Shown in pieces: positions 33,168 through 50,950 of a DNA stretch of 64,000 nucleotides; within the stretch, counting starts at the first letter, position 1, and each line of letters starts with the position of its first letter. The translations under genes were made by a program, and so were the position numbers. The notes beneath the pieces are model-generated. The model searched no databases and was not told the origin of the DNA. It was given only the letters and a program-made list of their open reading frames with translations. Origin of the DNA: Rhinopithecus roxellana (Eukaryota > Chordata > Mammalia > Primates > Cercopithecidae); the NCBI RefSeq assembly GCF_007565055.1, contig NC_044553.1, forward strand, positions 101,407,858 through 101,471,857. The letters are read 5' to 3'.

Positions 33168-34209
33168 CTTTAAGAAAATATAAAGTGTAAGGGAAGATGC
33201 AACACGAGAGTTAGATCTTTCTCTCATATTTAGTGAGTCATCTAATATTTAAACTCCAGATTTCTATGTATATTTTATAACAGAATGCTAAAAGTAAACT
33301 GATAGTTTCATCTAAATCCATTCCTAAATTTTACATATATACCTATATAACAATAAAAATATTAGTACCATGTTTATTTACAACATTTTTATTTATTACC
33401 TTAAAATTATTGAAGAATAAATATAATATTCCCCCCCCCCATAAGTGCACTCTTCTTTATTGGTATTTGTAATAAAACTTACCCTTATATCCTTAAAGTT
33501 TGGCATGACTGCTAGTTACAACCACAAGCTAAAAAGAACTTTAGTGCTTTATATTTTTGTTTTGATCAGTTTATCAGAATAAACTTATGCAGAATTCATG
33601 GTAATCATTCATGTAAAGATATTGTTTTCTGTGGGTTTCTCTATATTTTCTTGAGATTAGATTTAAGGAAGAAATCAGGGAGGCCCTCCTTGGGAAAAGC
33701 TATGGTTGAATAAGTAGAAGGTAGCCAGATAAAAGGAAGTTAATTTTTTTATGTTAGGTAGGGTTTAGGTTTGATACAGTAGTAAGGAAGGAGCTATTGC
33801 AACTTCTTGGGTGATGAAGTAATGAAGAATAAAGAAAGTTCAATGAATACAGAGCATTCCATCTAACCATCTTGGTAATCTGAATTTCCTGTACGGTATT
33901 TCCAGAAAGTGGTCATCACCTGGCTGGAACATGGTCAGGAGTGGAGAACTTGAATACATATAAACTCAGCCACTTTCTCTTTGAAAGTCTTCCAGTCCTG
34001 GAATTTTTGCTTGTTTCTTTATTATTGAATCTAACAACTTTCATCCACCAGTCTCAATTCAAACTTCGGGAACCATACAAGCACAATCTAGCTCGCAACT
34101 GTTTGAGAGGCAGACAAATATTAGAATACAGTTTAATCCCCTGGGCCTGCTTTTCCCTCAGATACACATCCCCAGTCCTTTCAACTCTACCTTACATGAC
34201 ATGGTTTTG

Positions 34210-34522
34210 AAGTACTATGCTTAGTCATCTTCACTGCTTTCTTCCAAATAGTCTCTAATTTGTCAGAGGTCCTCCTGGGGTTGGACACCCGGATGTGAAT
34301 ATAATATCTGAGTTGTGATATCATCAGATCAGCCAGAAAAAAAAGATGGTATTTGTCAATCAATGCAAACTATGATTGCATGTGGCTTCATCACAAAACT
34401 ACATTACAGCCTAAAACACTGAAGTTTTTCACATTTGCTACTAAATCTTGTCATCCCATATCTATGCACTTACTTTGTGGATCCTAAGGCTATCCTAATT
34501 AAATTTCATCTGAGATTTGACT
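34210..34522. repeat. Ancient dispersed repeat, left part
   Basis: Contains aatagtctctaatttgtcag, gaatataatatctgagttgt and ttaaatttcatctgagattt. These read like a very old mammalian repeat (CR1/L3-type is my guess) that continues at 50088-50147 and 50524-50700. The old L1 inserted into it. Confidence 0.45.
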
Positions 34523-34739
34523 AATCAAATCTTTTTTTAATTCTTAATTTTTGTGGGTACATAGAAGGTATATATATTCATGAGTACATAAAATGTTTTG
34601 ATACAGGCATGCAATGCATAAAAGTACATCATGGAAAATGGAGTATCCATTCCCTTGAGCATTTTTCCTTTGTGTTACAAACAATCCAATTATACTCCTT
34701 TTAGTTATTTTTAAATGTACAATTAAATTATTACTGACT

Positions 34740-35040
<301 letters not shown>

Positions 35041-35331
35041 AATAATTACTGACTATAGTCACCCTGTTGTGCTATCAAGTATTATGGCTTATTCATTCAT
35101 TATATTTTTTCGTACCCATTAACCACTCCCACTTCACGCCCATCAAGGCTCCCTTCCCAGCCTCTGGTAATAATCCTTATACTGTCTATCGCCATGGGTT
35201 CAATTGTTTTCATTTTTAGATCCCACAAGTAAGTGAGAATCTGTGCTATTTGTCTTTCTGTGCCTGGATTATTTCACTTAACATAATGATCTCCAGTTCC
35301 TTCCATGTTGTTGCAAATGACTGAATCTCTC

Positions 35332-35637
<306 letters not shown>

Positions 35638-37419
35638 ATTCTTTTTCATGGCTGAATAATATTCCATCATGTGTATGTACCACATTTTCTTATCCACTCT
35701 TCTGTTGATGGACACTTAGGTTGCTTCCAAATCTTGGCTGTTGTGTGACCAGTGCTGCAACAAACATGGAAGTGCAGATATCCCTTTGATATACTGATTT
35801 CCTTTCTTTGGGGTATGTACCCAGCAGTGGGATTGCTGTACCATATGGTAGTTCTATTTTTAGTTTTTTGAGGAACCTCCAACCTGTTCTCCATAGTGGT
35901 TGTACTAATTTACATTCCCATCAACAATGTATGAGGCTTCCCTTTTCTCCACATCCCTGCCAGCATTTGCTATTTCCTGTCTTTTGGATATAAGCCATTT
36001 TGACTGGGCTGAGATAATATCCCATTGAAGTTCTGAGCACTTTTCATACGTCTGTTTGCCATTTGTATGTCTTCTTTTGAGAAATGTATATTCAAATATT
36101 TTGCACATTTTTAAATAAATTATTAGATTTTTTTCCTACAGAGTTGTTTGAGCTCCTCATATATTCTGGTTATTAATTCCTTGCAAGATAGGTAGTTTGC
36201 TAATATTTCTCCCATTCTGTGGGTTGTCTCTTCACTTTAATGATTGTATCCTTTGGTGTGCAAAAGCTTTTTAACTTGATGTGAACCCATTTGTTCATTT
36301 TTGCTTCAGTTGCCTGTGCTTGTGGGGTATGGCTCAAGAAATATTTGCCAAAACCAATGTCCTGGAGAGTTTCCAATTTTTTGTGGTAGTTTTATACTTT
36401 GAGGTCTTAGATTTAATTATTTAATCCATTTTTATTTGATTTTGTCTATGGTGAGACATAGGGGTCTAGATTCATTATTCCGCCTATGGATATCCAGCTT
36501 TCCCAGCATCATTTATTGAAGAGGCTATCTTTTCCCCAGCATATGCTCTTGACACCTTTGTTGAAAATGAGTTTACTGTAGGTGTGTACTGTATTCTCTT
36601 CCATTGGTATATGTGTTTGTTTTTATGCCAGTATCATGCTGTTTTGGTTTCTATAGCTCTGTAGTATAATTTGAAGTCAGGTAATGTGATTTTCCTCCAG
36701 GTTTTTTGTTTTTGTTTTTATTTGTTCGGGGTTTGTTTTTTGTTGTTGTTATTGTTTGTTTTGTTTTGTATGGTTTTTGTTTTTGTTTGCCTAGGATAGT
36801 TTTGGTTATTCTGGGCCTTTTTGGTTCTATATAAATTTTAGCATTGTTTTTTCTATTTCTGTGAAGAATGTCATTGGTATTTTGATACAGATTGCATTGA
36901 ATCTGTAGATTGCTTTGGATAGTATACACATTTTAACAATATTGGTTCCTCCAAACCATGAACATGGAATATCTTTCCATCTTTTGGTCCTCTTCAATTT
37001 CTTTCATCAGTGTTTAATAGTTTTTATTATAGAAATCCTTCACTTCTTTAGTTAATTCCTAGGTATTTTGTAAATGAGACTACTTTTTACTTCCTTTTCA
37101 GTTTGTTCACTGTTGGCATAGAAATGCTACTGATTTTTGTATGTCAACTTTTTATCCTGCAAACTTACTAAATTTGTTTATCAGTTCTAATAGTTTTTTG
37201 TGGAGCCTTTTGGTTTTTCCAGATATAAGATCATACCATCTGCAAACAAGAATAATTTGACTTCTTCCTTTCCAATTTGGATGCCTTTTATTTCTTCCTG
37301 TTGTCTGACGGATGTAGCTAGAACTTCCAGTATGATGTTGAATAACAGTGGTGAGAGAGGGCATCTTTCAGGTGCTTCAGATCTTAGAGGAAAGGCTTTC
37401 AGTTTTCCCCATTCAGTAA

Positions 37420-37804
<385 letters not shown>

Positions 37805-38112
37805 TGAGCTACGTTCCTTCTATACCAAGTTTTTGAAGGTTTTTCTTTTTGTTGTTCATGACAGGATGTTGAATTTTATCAAATGGTTTTTCAGCATCAA
37901 TTGAAATGATCATAAGGTTTTTGTCTTTCATTCTGTTGATAGGATGTGTCACATTAATTGATCTGTATATGTTGAACCATCCTTGCATCCCAAAGTGGGA
38001 TTTATCCCACTTTATCATGAATGATCTTTTTAATGCATTGTTGAATTCAGTTGGCTAATATTTTGTTGAGAATTTTTGCATCAGTATTAATCAGGGATAT
38101 TGGCCTGTAATG

Positions 38113-38113
<1 letters not shown>

Positions 38114-38158
<45 letters not shown>
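38114..38158. repeat. (TG)n microsatellite in the old L1
   Basis: A 45-bp uninterrupted TG tract following aatgc. It sits where L1 ORF2 normally has a T-rich run, so it probably grew from L1 sequence. Confidence 0.97.
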
Positions 38159-38159
<1 letters not shown>

Positions 38160-38973
38160 TTTGTCTGCTTTTGATATCAAGATATACCTGCCTCATAGAA
38201 TGAGTTTGGAAGCATTCCCTTCTCCTCTATTTTTCAGAATAGCTTGAGTAGAATTGGTGTTAGTGCTTTCAATTCAGCAGTGAAGCCACTGGGTCCCAGC
38301 CTTTTCTTTACTGGGAGACTTTTTATTATGGCTTTGATCTTGTTACTTGTTATGAGTCTGTTCAGGTTTTGGATTTCTTCCTGATTCAATCTTGGTAGAT
38401 TGTATGTGTCCAGGAATTTGTCCATTTCTTCTAAATTTCCCAATTTATTGGCATATAGTTGCTCATAGCAGCTACTAATGATCCTCTGAGTTTCTGTAGT
38501 AATGTCTCCTTTTTCATCTCTGAGTTTATTTGGATCTTCTGTCTTTTTTTCTTAGTCTGGCTAAAGCTTTATTAATTTTGTTTAGCTTTTCAAAAAACCA
38601 ACTTTCTTATTTCATTGATCTTTTGTATTGCTTTCTTCATTTCAATTCAATTTATTTCTGCTCTGACCTTTATTCTTTGCTTCCACTAATTTTTGGTTTG
38701 GTCTGCTCTTTACTAGTTCTTTAAGATCCAGCATTAGATTGTTCTTTTGAAGTTTTTCCTCTTTTTTGATGTAAGCACTTATAACTACAAACTTCCCTCT
38801 TAGTACTACTTTTGTTGTATCCCACATGTTTTGGTATGTTATGTTTCCATTATCATTTGTTTCAAAACAAATTTTCAATTTCCTTCTTAATTTCTTCATT
38901 GACTTGCTGGTCATTCAGAAGCACATTGTTTAATTTCAATGTGTATAGTTTCCAAAATTATTCTTGTTACTAA

Positions 38974-39711
<738 letters not shown>

Positions 39712-39947
39712 TTTTTTTTTTTTTTATTATACTTTAAGTTCTAGGGTACATGTGCATAATGTGCAGGTTTGTTACATACGTATATTTGTGCCATGTTGGT
39801 GTGCTGCACCCATCAACTCGTCAGCACCCATCAATTCATCATTTATAACATGTATAACTCCCCAATGCAATCCCTCCCGCCTCCCCCCTCCCCATGTAGG
39901 CCCCAGTGTGTGATGTTCCCCTTCCCGAGTCCAAGTGATCTCATTGT

Positions 39948-43790
<3,843 letters not shown>

Positions 43791-43838
43791 TTATTTTGCT
43801 CATTAGTTGATGCAGTTTCTTCCTAGCCTCGATGGTCT

Positions 43839-44849
43839 TTACATTTTGGCATGTTTTTGCAATAGCTGGTACCAGTTGTTCCTTTCCATGTTTAGGGCTT
43901 CCTTCAGGGTCTCTTGTAAGGCAGGCCTGGTGGTGACAAAATCTCTAAACATTTACTTATCTGTAAAGGATTTTATTTCTCCTTTACTTATGAAACTGGC
44001 TGGATATGAAATTCTGGGTTTAAAATTCTTTTCTTTAAGAACGTTGAATATTGGCCCCCACTCTCTTCTGGCTTGTAGAGTTTCTGCCGAGAGATCTGCT
44101 GTTAGTCTGATGGGCTTCCCTTTGTGGGTAACCCGACCTTTCTCTCTGGCTGCCCTTAAGATTTTTTCCTTCATTTCAACTTTGGTGAATCTGGCAATTA
44201 TGTGTCTTGGAGTTGCTCTTCTGGAGGAGTATCTTTGTGGTGTTCTCTGTATTTCCTGAATTTGAATGTTGGCCTGCCCTACTAGGTTGGGGAAGTTCTC
44301 CTGGATGATATCCTGAAGAGTGTTTTCCAACTTGGTTCCATTTTCCCCCTCACTTTCAGGCACCCCAATCAGAAGTAGATTTGGTCTTTTTACGTAATCC
44401 CATACTTCTTGCAGGCTTTGTTCATTTCTTTTTCTTCTTTTTTCTTTTGGTTTCTCTTCTCGCTTCATTTCATTCATTTGATCCTCAATCGCTGATACTC
44501 TTTCTTCCAGTTGATCGAGTCGGTTACTGAAGCTTGTGCATTTGTCACGTATTTCTCGTGTCATGGTTTTCATCTCTGTCATTTCGTTTATGACCTTCTC
44601 TGCATTAATTAGTCTAGCTGTCAATTCTTCCACTCTTTTTTCAAGATTTTTAGTTTCTTTGCGCTGGGTACGTAATTCCTCCTTTAGCTCTGAGAAGTTT
44701 GATGGACTGAAGCCTTCTTCTCTCATCTCGTCAACGTCATTCTCTGACCAGCTTCGATCCGTTGCTGGCGATGGTCTGCGCTCCTTTGCAGGGGGAGATG
44801 CACTCTTATTTTTTGAATTTCCAGCTCTTCTGCCCTGCTTTTTCCCCAT
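43839..44849 (-). pseudogene. L1 ORF1 (RNA-binding ORF1p), one nonsense codon
   Basis: Opens with MGKKQGRRAGNSKNKSASPP, the L1 ORF1p N-terminus. The coiled coil follows (about residues 50-150), then the RRM with RPNLLLIGVPESEGENGTKL, then the basic C-terminal domain with RRATPRHIIARFTKVEMKEK. ORF1p is a trimeric nucleic-acid chaperone that coats L1 RNA. Codon 299 has become TAA (43953-43955), cutting the protein at 298 residues. The remaining frame runs on to the family's usual stop at 43839, for a total of 336 codons plus stop. Two codons are missing at YPA|SFIS compared with the usual form. The coiled-coil sequence differs from that of modern human L1, as expected for this fast-evolving domain. 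Confidence 0.9.
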
Positions 44850-45884
44850 CTTTGTGGTTTTATCTGTCTCTGGTCTTTGATGATGGTGACGTACTGATGG
44901 GGTTTTGGTATAGGTGTCCTTCCTGTTTGATAGTTTTCCTTCTGACAGTCAGGACCCTCAGCTATAGGTCTGTTGGAGATTGCTTGAGGTCCACTCCAGA
45001 CCCTGTTTGCCTGGGTATCAGCAGCAGAGGTTGCAGAAGATAGAATATTGCTGAACAGCGAGTGTACCTGTCTGATTCTTACTTTGGAAGCTTCCTCTCA
45101 GGGGTGTACTCCACCCTGTGAGGTGTGGGGTGTCAGACTGCCCCTAGTGGGGGATGTCTCCCAGTTAGGCTACTCAGGGGTCAGGGACCCACTTGAGCAG
45201 GCAGTCTGTCCGTTCTCAGATCTCAACCTCCGTGTTGGGAGATCCACTGCTCTCTTCAAAGCTGTCAGACAGAGTCGTTCACGTCTGCTCAGGCCTCTGC
45301 TGCTTCCCCTGTTGTTTTTTTAGGTGAGCCCTGCCCCCAGAGGTGGAGTCTATAGAGACAGGCAGGTTTCCTTGAGCTGCTGTGAGCTCCACCCAGTTCG
45401 AGCTTCCCAGCGGCTTTGTTTACCTACTTAAGCCTCAGCAATGGCGGGCGCCCCTCCCCCAGCCTCACTGCTGCCTTGCAGTTAGATCGCCGCAGACTGC
45501 TGTGTTAGCAATGAGGGAGGCTCCGTGGGCGTGGGACCCTCCCAGCCAGGTGAGGGATATATTCTTCTGGTGTGCCCGTTTGTTTAATGCTCGGTATTGG
45601 GGTGGGAGTTACCCAATTTTCCAGGTGTTGTGTGTCTCTGTTCCCCTGGCTAGGAAAAGGGATTCCCTTTCCCCTTGCACTTCCCAGGTGAGGCGATGCC
45701 TCATCCTGCTTCAGCTCTCACTGGTGAGGCTGCAGCAGCTGACCAGCACCGATTGTCCGGCACTCCCTAGTGAGATGACCCCAGTACCTCAGTTGAAAAT
45801 GCAGAAATCACCAGTCTTCTGTGTCGCTCGCGCTGGGAGTTGGAGACTGGAGCTGTTCCTATTCGGCCATCTTGCTCCGCCCCC
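44850..45884 (-). promoter_or_regulatory. L1 5'UTR with internal promoter, YY1-type site and antisense promoter region
   Basis: About 1,035 bp, GC-rich compared with its surroundings. In L1 sense it opens GGGGGCGGAGCAAGATGGCC. The CAAGATGGCC core (plus-strand 45865-45874) is the YY1 site known to set the L1 start position. Primate L1 5'UTRs also carry an antisense promoter in their first several hundred bases; here it would fire on the plus strand, toward the window's right end. Promoter activity is from family knowledge, not shown by the sequence alone. Confidence 0.8.
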
Positions 45885-47140
45885 GGCAAGGCTGGTCTTG
45901 AGCTCCTGACCTCAAGTTATCCACCCACTTTGGCCTCCCAAAGTGCTAGGATTACAGATGTGAGCCACCACACCCGGCCAGTTTTACTCTATTGTGGTCA
46001 GAGAAAATGTTTAATATTGGTTTTTTTTTTTTAATGTTATCCACGTGCTAAGGAAAAGAATGTGTATTCTGCAGCCATTGGATGAAATGTTCTATAAATA
46101 TCCATTAGATCCACTGCTCTATAGTGCAGATTAAGTCTGATGTTTCTTTGTTGAATTTCTGCCTAAAAGAGCTGTCCAATGCTGTAGGTGGGATGTTGAA
46201 GTTTTCAGTCATTGTATTGGGGTCTCCCTCTTTGACTCCCTAATATTTGCTTCATAAATCTGGGCACTCCAGTGTTGGGTGCATATATAATTAAAACTGC
46301 TATATCCTCTTGCTGAATTGACCCCTTTATGACTGTATAGTGACCTTCTTTTTCTCTTCTTACAGTTTTTTTCCTGAAATCTATTTTGTCTTATGTAAGT
46401 ATAGAGATTCCTGCTCTTTCCTGGTTTCCATTGGCATGGAATATCTTTTTCCATCCCTTTATTTTCAGTCTATGTGTGTCTTTATAGATGAAGTGCATTA
46501 CTTGTAGGCAACAGATCAATGAGTCTTATTTTTTTTAATCCATTCAGCCACTCTATGTCTATTAATTGGAGAGTTTAGTCCATTCACATTCAATGTTATG
46601 ACTCATGAGTAAGGAGTTTCTCCTGCCATTTTGTTATTTGTTTTCTGGTTATTTTGTGGTCTTCTCTTCCTTCTTTCTTTCCTGTCTTCCTTTTAGTAAA
46701 GGTGGCTTTCTTTGGTGATCTGATCTAGTTTCTTGCTTTTTATTTTTTGTGTATCTGTTGAATGATTTTTGTTTTGAGGTTATCATGAGGCTTCCAAATA
46801 CTGTCTTATAGTTCATTATTTTAAACTGAGAACAACCTAACACTGTTTGCACAAACACACAAACAAGCAAGCAGAAAAGAAAAATAAAACGAATAAAGCC
46901 TCCATACCTTAACTTTATTCTCCTGCTTTTTAACTTCTTGTTGTTTCTATTTATATCTATGGTACTGTCTATATCTTGAAAAGTTGTTATAGTTATTATT
47001 TTTTATTGGTTAATCATTTAGTCTCTCTACTTAAGATAAGTTTATACCCCATACTTACGGTGGTATAATATTCTGTTTTTCTGTGTACTTACTATTACCA
47101 GTGAGATTTGTACCTTCGGGTTATTATTTATTCCTCATTA

Positions 47141-47362
47141 TCATGCTCTTCTCTCTGGTCGAAGTACTCCTTTTAGTATTTCTTGTAGGACAGGTCTGGT
47201 GTTGATAAAATGCCTCAGCTTTTGTTTGTCTGGGAAAGTCTTTATTTCTCCTTCATGTTTGAAGGATAATTTCACCAGATACATTATTCTAGGGTTAAAG
47301 TTGCTTTTATTCAGCACTTTAAGTATGTCATGCCACTCTCTCATGGCCTGTAAGGTTTCCAT
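47141..47362 (-). pseudogene. ORF1 C-terminal relic of the old L1
   Basis: A 73-residue fragment containing LQAMREWHDILKVLNK, GEIKTFPDKQKLRHF and NTRPVLQEILKGVL matches the conserved ORF1p C-terminal domain of primate L1. It sits in the expected order: endonuclease remnants at lower coordinates and 5'UTR-type sequence above 48000. It is far more diverged than the ORF1 at 43839-44849, which supports an older age. Confidence 0.8.
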
Positions 47363-47999
47363 TGAAAAGTCTGCTGCTGGGGTTATTGGAGCTCTATTGT
47401 ATGTTGTTTCTTTTCTCTTGCTGTTTTTAAAATCCTTTCTTTATCATTGACCTTTGGGAATTTAATTATTAAATGCCTTGAAGTAGTCTTCTTTGGGTAA
47501 AATCTGCTTGGTGTTCTATAGCCTTCTTGTACTTGGACAGTGGTATCTTTCTCCAGGTTTGGGAAGTTTTCTGTTATTATCCCTTTGAGTAAACTTTCTA
47601 CCTCTATGTCTTTCTCTACATCCTCTTTAAGGCCAATAACACTTAGATTTGCCCTTTTGAGATTTTTTTATAGATCTTGTAGGTATGCTTCATTGTTTTA
47701 TTCTTTTTTCTTTTGTCTCCTCTGTGTATTTTCAAACAGCCTGTCTTTAAGCTAATTAATTATTCCTTCTGCCTGATCAAGTCTGCTACTAAAAGACTCT
47801 GATGCATTCTTCAGTATGCCAACTGCATTTTTCAACTCCAGAACTTCTGTTTGATTCTTTCTAATTATTTCAATTTCTTCGTTAAATTTCTAAGATAGAA
47901 TTCTGACTTCCTTATCTGTGTTATCTTGAATTTCTTTGAGTTTCTTCAAAACTGCTATTTTGATGTCTCTATATATTTTGAATATATGTCTGTTTCTCC

Positions 48000-48414
48000 A
48001 GGGTTGGCCTTTGGTGCCTTATTTAGTTCATTTGGTGAAGTCATGTTTTCCTGGATCATTATGATACTTGTAGATATCTGTCTGTGCCTGGGCATTGAAG
48101 AATTGGGTATTTAATGCGGACGTTGCATTCTGGGCTTGTGTGTACCCATCCTTTTGGGGGAGGCTTTCCAGATATTCAAAAGGAGTTGGGTGTTGTGATC
48201 TCAGCTGTATCTGCTTTAAGGCAGGGTACCCCAAGCCCAGTAATGCTGTGGTACTTGCAGACTCGTAGAGGCACCACCTTGATGGTCTTTAACAAGATCT
48301 GGAAGAATTCTCTGAATTACTAGGCAGAAACTCTTGTTCTCTTCCTTTACTTTGTCCTAAACAAACAAAGTCTCTCTCCCTCTCTCTCTCTCTCTGTCTC
48401 TCTCTCTCTCTCTC

Positions 48415-48456
<42 letters not shown>

Positions 48457-50076
48457 TACTGAGCCAACTAGAGCTGGGGATGGAGTGTCACAAGCACCCC
48501 GTGGCCTCTATTCCTAGGACAGCACTGGGTCAGATCTAAAGCCAGCACAGCTCTGGGTCTCGCTCAAGGCCTGCTATAACCACTCCCTGGCCACTGCCTA
48601 TGTTTGCTTAAAGACCTAGGGCTCTACAATCAGCAGGTGGCAAAACCAGCCAGGCCTATGTTATTTGTGGCAAATTCACTCAGGCCCCAGGTGCAACCAG
48701 AGGTGCCATCCAGGAGCCAGGGACTACAGTCAAAAACTTTAGATGTCCATCTGGCATTTTATTGTACTACAGCTAAACTGGCACTCAAACCACAAAATGA
48801 AATCCTTCCCACTCTTCCCCCCTCTTTTCAAAAGCAGAGGAGCCTCTCCCTGTGGCCACCGCCATCTCAGGCCCACAGGGAGTATTGCCAGACTCCTGCC
48901 AATGTTTCCCAAAGGCCTAAGGGCTCTTTAGTCAGCTTAGGTAAATGCTGCCTGGCCTGGGACTCATCCTTCAGAGGAGTGGGCTTCCCTCTGGCCTAGG
49001 ACAGGTCCAGAAATGGTGTACAAGAGCCAAGTCCTGGACTCAAGGACCCCAAGAGCCCACTTGGTGCTCTACTCCCCTATAGCCAAGCTGGTTCCTAAGG
49101 TGCAATACAAAGTCCTCTTTACTTTTCCCTCCCCTTTTTAAAGCCAGGTTCTCACCCTGTAGCCACCATAGCCGGGAATGTGCTGAGTCTCGCCTGAGAC
49201 CAGCAAGTGTCAGGGTCTCACCCAAGGCCCTCAACTGGTATCCTTTCTAGTTATTCAGAGCCCAAGGATTTTCAGGTAGGAGGTGATGAATCTTACAATT
49301 GGGTCCCTCTCTTCAAGGCAGCCCAGGGCATGTCTAGAAATGTCTGGGAGCTAGGGCCTCATGGCACTGACCAATGCCCTATCCTGCTGTGGCTGAGCTT
49401 GGTATCTAACACGCAAGACAAAGTCTTCTCCACTCTTCCCTCTCCTCTTCTAAAGCAAAAGGAAGGAGTCTCTTTTGGAGCCATGAGCTATGCAGCCTGG
49501 GGTTAGGGGAGGAGTTATGCCAGCACTCCTTAGCTGCCTTGGCTGGTGTCTCAGTAGGTTGCATGCCTCCCTAGTCCACTATCTCTGAGCCCCGTTCAAC
49601 CCTAGGACTTACCTACGTGTTGCAGTACTTGTGGCCTACATTGCCATTCAAATTTATTTGGGGCCTCAGAGCATGTTAGCCTGTGGTGGCAAGGCTTTCA
49701 AGAAATCATGCTCCGACCATTGAGATCAGCTATTCCTCTCTGGCTAGGGCTCATTTAAATGCACCCTCTGTGGGCAGGCACCAGTTGAGTTTGGTTAAGT
49801 TTTGGTTTCTGCTATAACAAGACAGCAGTGAGTTCAATACTTCACACTTGCTGGCTCTCCCTCTCCCTGGGGCACAGAAACACTTTCTGCACCACACCTC
49901 TGCTGCCAGCGGGTGAGGGCAGCGAGGTGTTGGCAATGCAAGACTATTTATCCTACCTCTTCAATGCCTCTTTCAGTGATATGAAGTTACAGTCAGGTTC
50001 TGTGTCCTGGTGTACTGTGGGGTGGAAGGGACAATCAGTGGAGCCTTCTATTCCACCATCTTGCTCCACCTCCTCC
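48000..50076 (-). other. 5'UTR of the old L1, GC-rich, with composite microsatellite
   Basis: About 2 kb of GC-richer sequence upstream of the ORF1 relic, ending at the L1 start motif near 50055-50076. It contains repeated units of similar sense, for example runs around 48790-48850 and 49080-49150 that both read (c)actcttccc/cc and then an 'agcagaggagcctctccctgtggccacc'-like phrase in parts. This suggests internal 5'UTR repeats, as seen in several L1 families. No cellular gene is supported here; open frames on both strands are by-products of GC content. Confidence 0.6.
48371..48455. repeat. Composite (TC)n(TG)n microsatellite
   Basis: A CT-rich tract at 48371-48416 with two interruptions runs directly into an uninterrupted GT tract at 48418-48455. 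It lies in the old L1's 5'UTR. It is likely polymorphic, and alternating purine-pyrimidine GT can adopt Z-DNA. Confidence 0.95.
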
Positions 50077-50087
50077 AGACACATCTT

Positions 50088-50147
50088 GCCAGTAGCATTT
50101 TTGATGCTATCTACAAATTCAGTCAGCAAGTTTTCCATTTTCTCATC
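50088..50147. repeat. Ancient dispersed repeat, middle part
   Basis: Contains gatgctatctacaaattcag and joins ttttccattttctcatc to taaaccattaggaaatatat (50524 on) once the MaLR LTR and one 5-bp copy are removed. See 34210-34522. Confidence 0.45.
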
Positions 50148-50523
50148 TGATATGGTTTGACTTTGTCCCCACCCAAATCTCATCTTGAATTGTAGCTCCT
50201 ATAATTCCTATAATTCTCATGTTGTGTGAGGGACCCAGTGGGAGATAAGTGAATCATGGGAGCTATTTCCTCCATACTGTTCTCATCGTAGTTAATAAGT
50301 CTCACAACATCTGATGGTTTTATAAGGGGAAACTCCTTTCTCTTGGCTCTCATTCTCTTCTCTTGTCTGCCACCATGTGAGACACACGTTTCACCTTCCA
50401 CCATGATTGTGAGGCCTCCCCAGCCATGTAGAACTGTGAGCCCATTAAACCTCTTTCTTTCGTAAATTGCCCAGTTTTGGATATGTCTTTATCAGCAGCA
50501 TGAAAACAGACTAATATATCATC
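50143..50523 (+). mobile_element. Solo MaLR LTR (MST/THE1-like) with perfect duplication
   Basis: The LTR is 50148-50518 (371 bp), from tgatatggtttgactttgtc to cagactaatata. A perfect 5-bp target-site duplication tcatc flanks it (50143-50147 and 50519-50523). Interior phrases match MST/THE1: ttgaattgtagctcctataa, ctgatggttttataagggg, ggcctccccagccatgtaga. LTRs of this family carry a promoter and a polyadenylation signal, here on the plus strand, antisense to the gene. Confidence 0.92.
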
Positions 50524-50700
50524 TAAACCATTAGGAAATATATTGAATTGGACACAGTCCTGTAGCAGTCCACGAGACTTCCATATACTAGTTATGCATC
50601 CTTTGCATAACTAATTACAAATCCATTTAATAGTCCACCTGACCACAATCTCCTCTACAAACCCATCATTGGGAGGCTTTCATAAGCAGGTTGCTGATAT
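50524..50700. repeat. Ancient dispersed repeat, right part
   Basis: Contains ccattaggaaatatattgaa and cacagtcctgtagcagtcca, a phrase order known from old dispersed repeats. Its family is not certain. Confidence 0.45.
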
Positions 50701-50705
50701 TCCAA

Positions 50706-50950
50706 TGATAATAACAATAACTAATGTTTATTGAGTTTTCTGTGTGTCAGGCATTGTTCCAAATGCTTTATATTGTAGCATCTACATATAATCCTCACAA
50801 AAATAATATGAGGTGGGCAGTGTCATTATCCTCATTTTACAATACAGACATATAGTAGAGTTCAGTACTTTGCCTAAGGTCACACTACTAGTAAAGGGTA
50901 AAGAGAGGATTCGGTCCTTGTACATCTAGTTGCAGAGTCTGTGCTCTTCC
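50706..50950 (-). repeat. MIR SINE, nearly full length
   Basis: Minus orientation: ctaatgtttattgagttttc, caggcattgttccaaatgct, ttatcctcattttacaatac, gtcacactactagtaaaggg. One of the best preserved MIRs here. Confidence 0.8.

Noticed and set aside
43807..44880. Plus-strand frames of 114-150 codons
   Set aside because: They are mirror frames of L1 ORF1 on the minus strand and have no independent support. Frames at 42661-42924 and 43237-43464 are likewise mirrors of ORF2.
48604..50160. Several 60-131-codon frames in GC-rich sequence
   Set aside because: They lie in the old L1's 5'UTR, on both strands and without splice or start context, so composition explains them.
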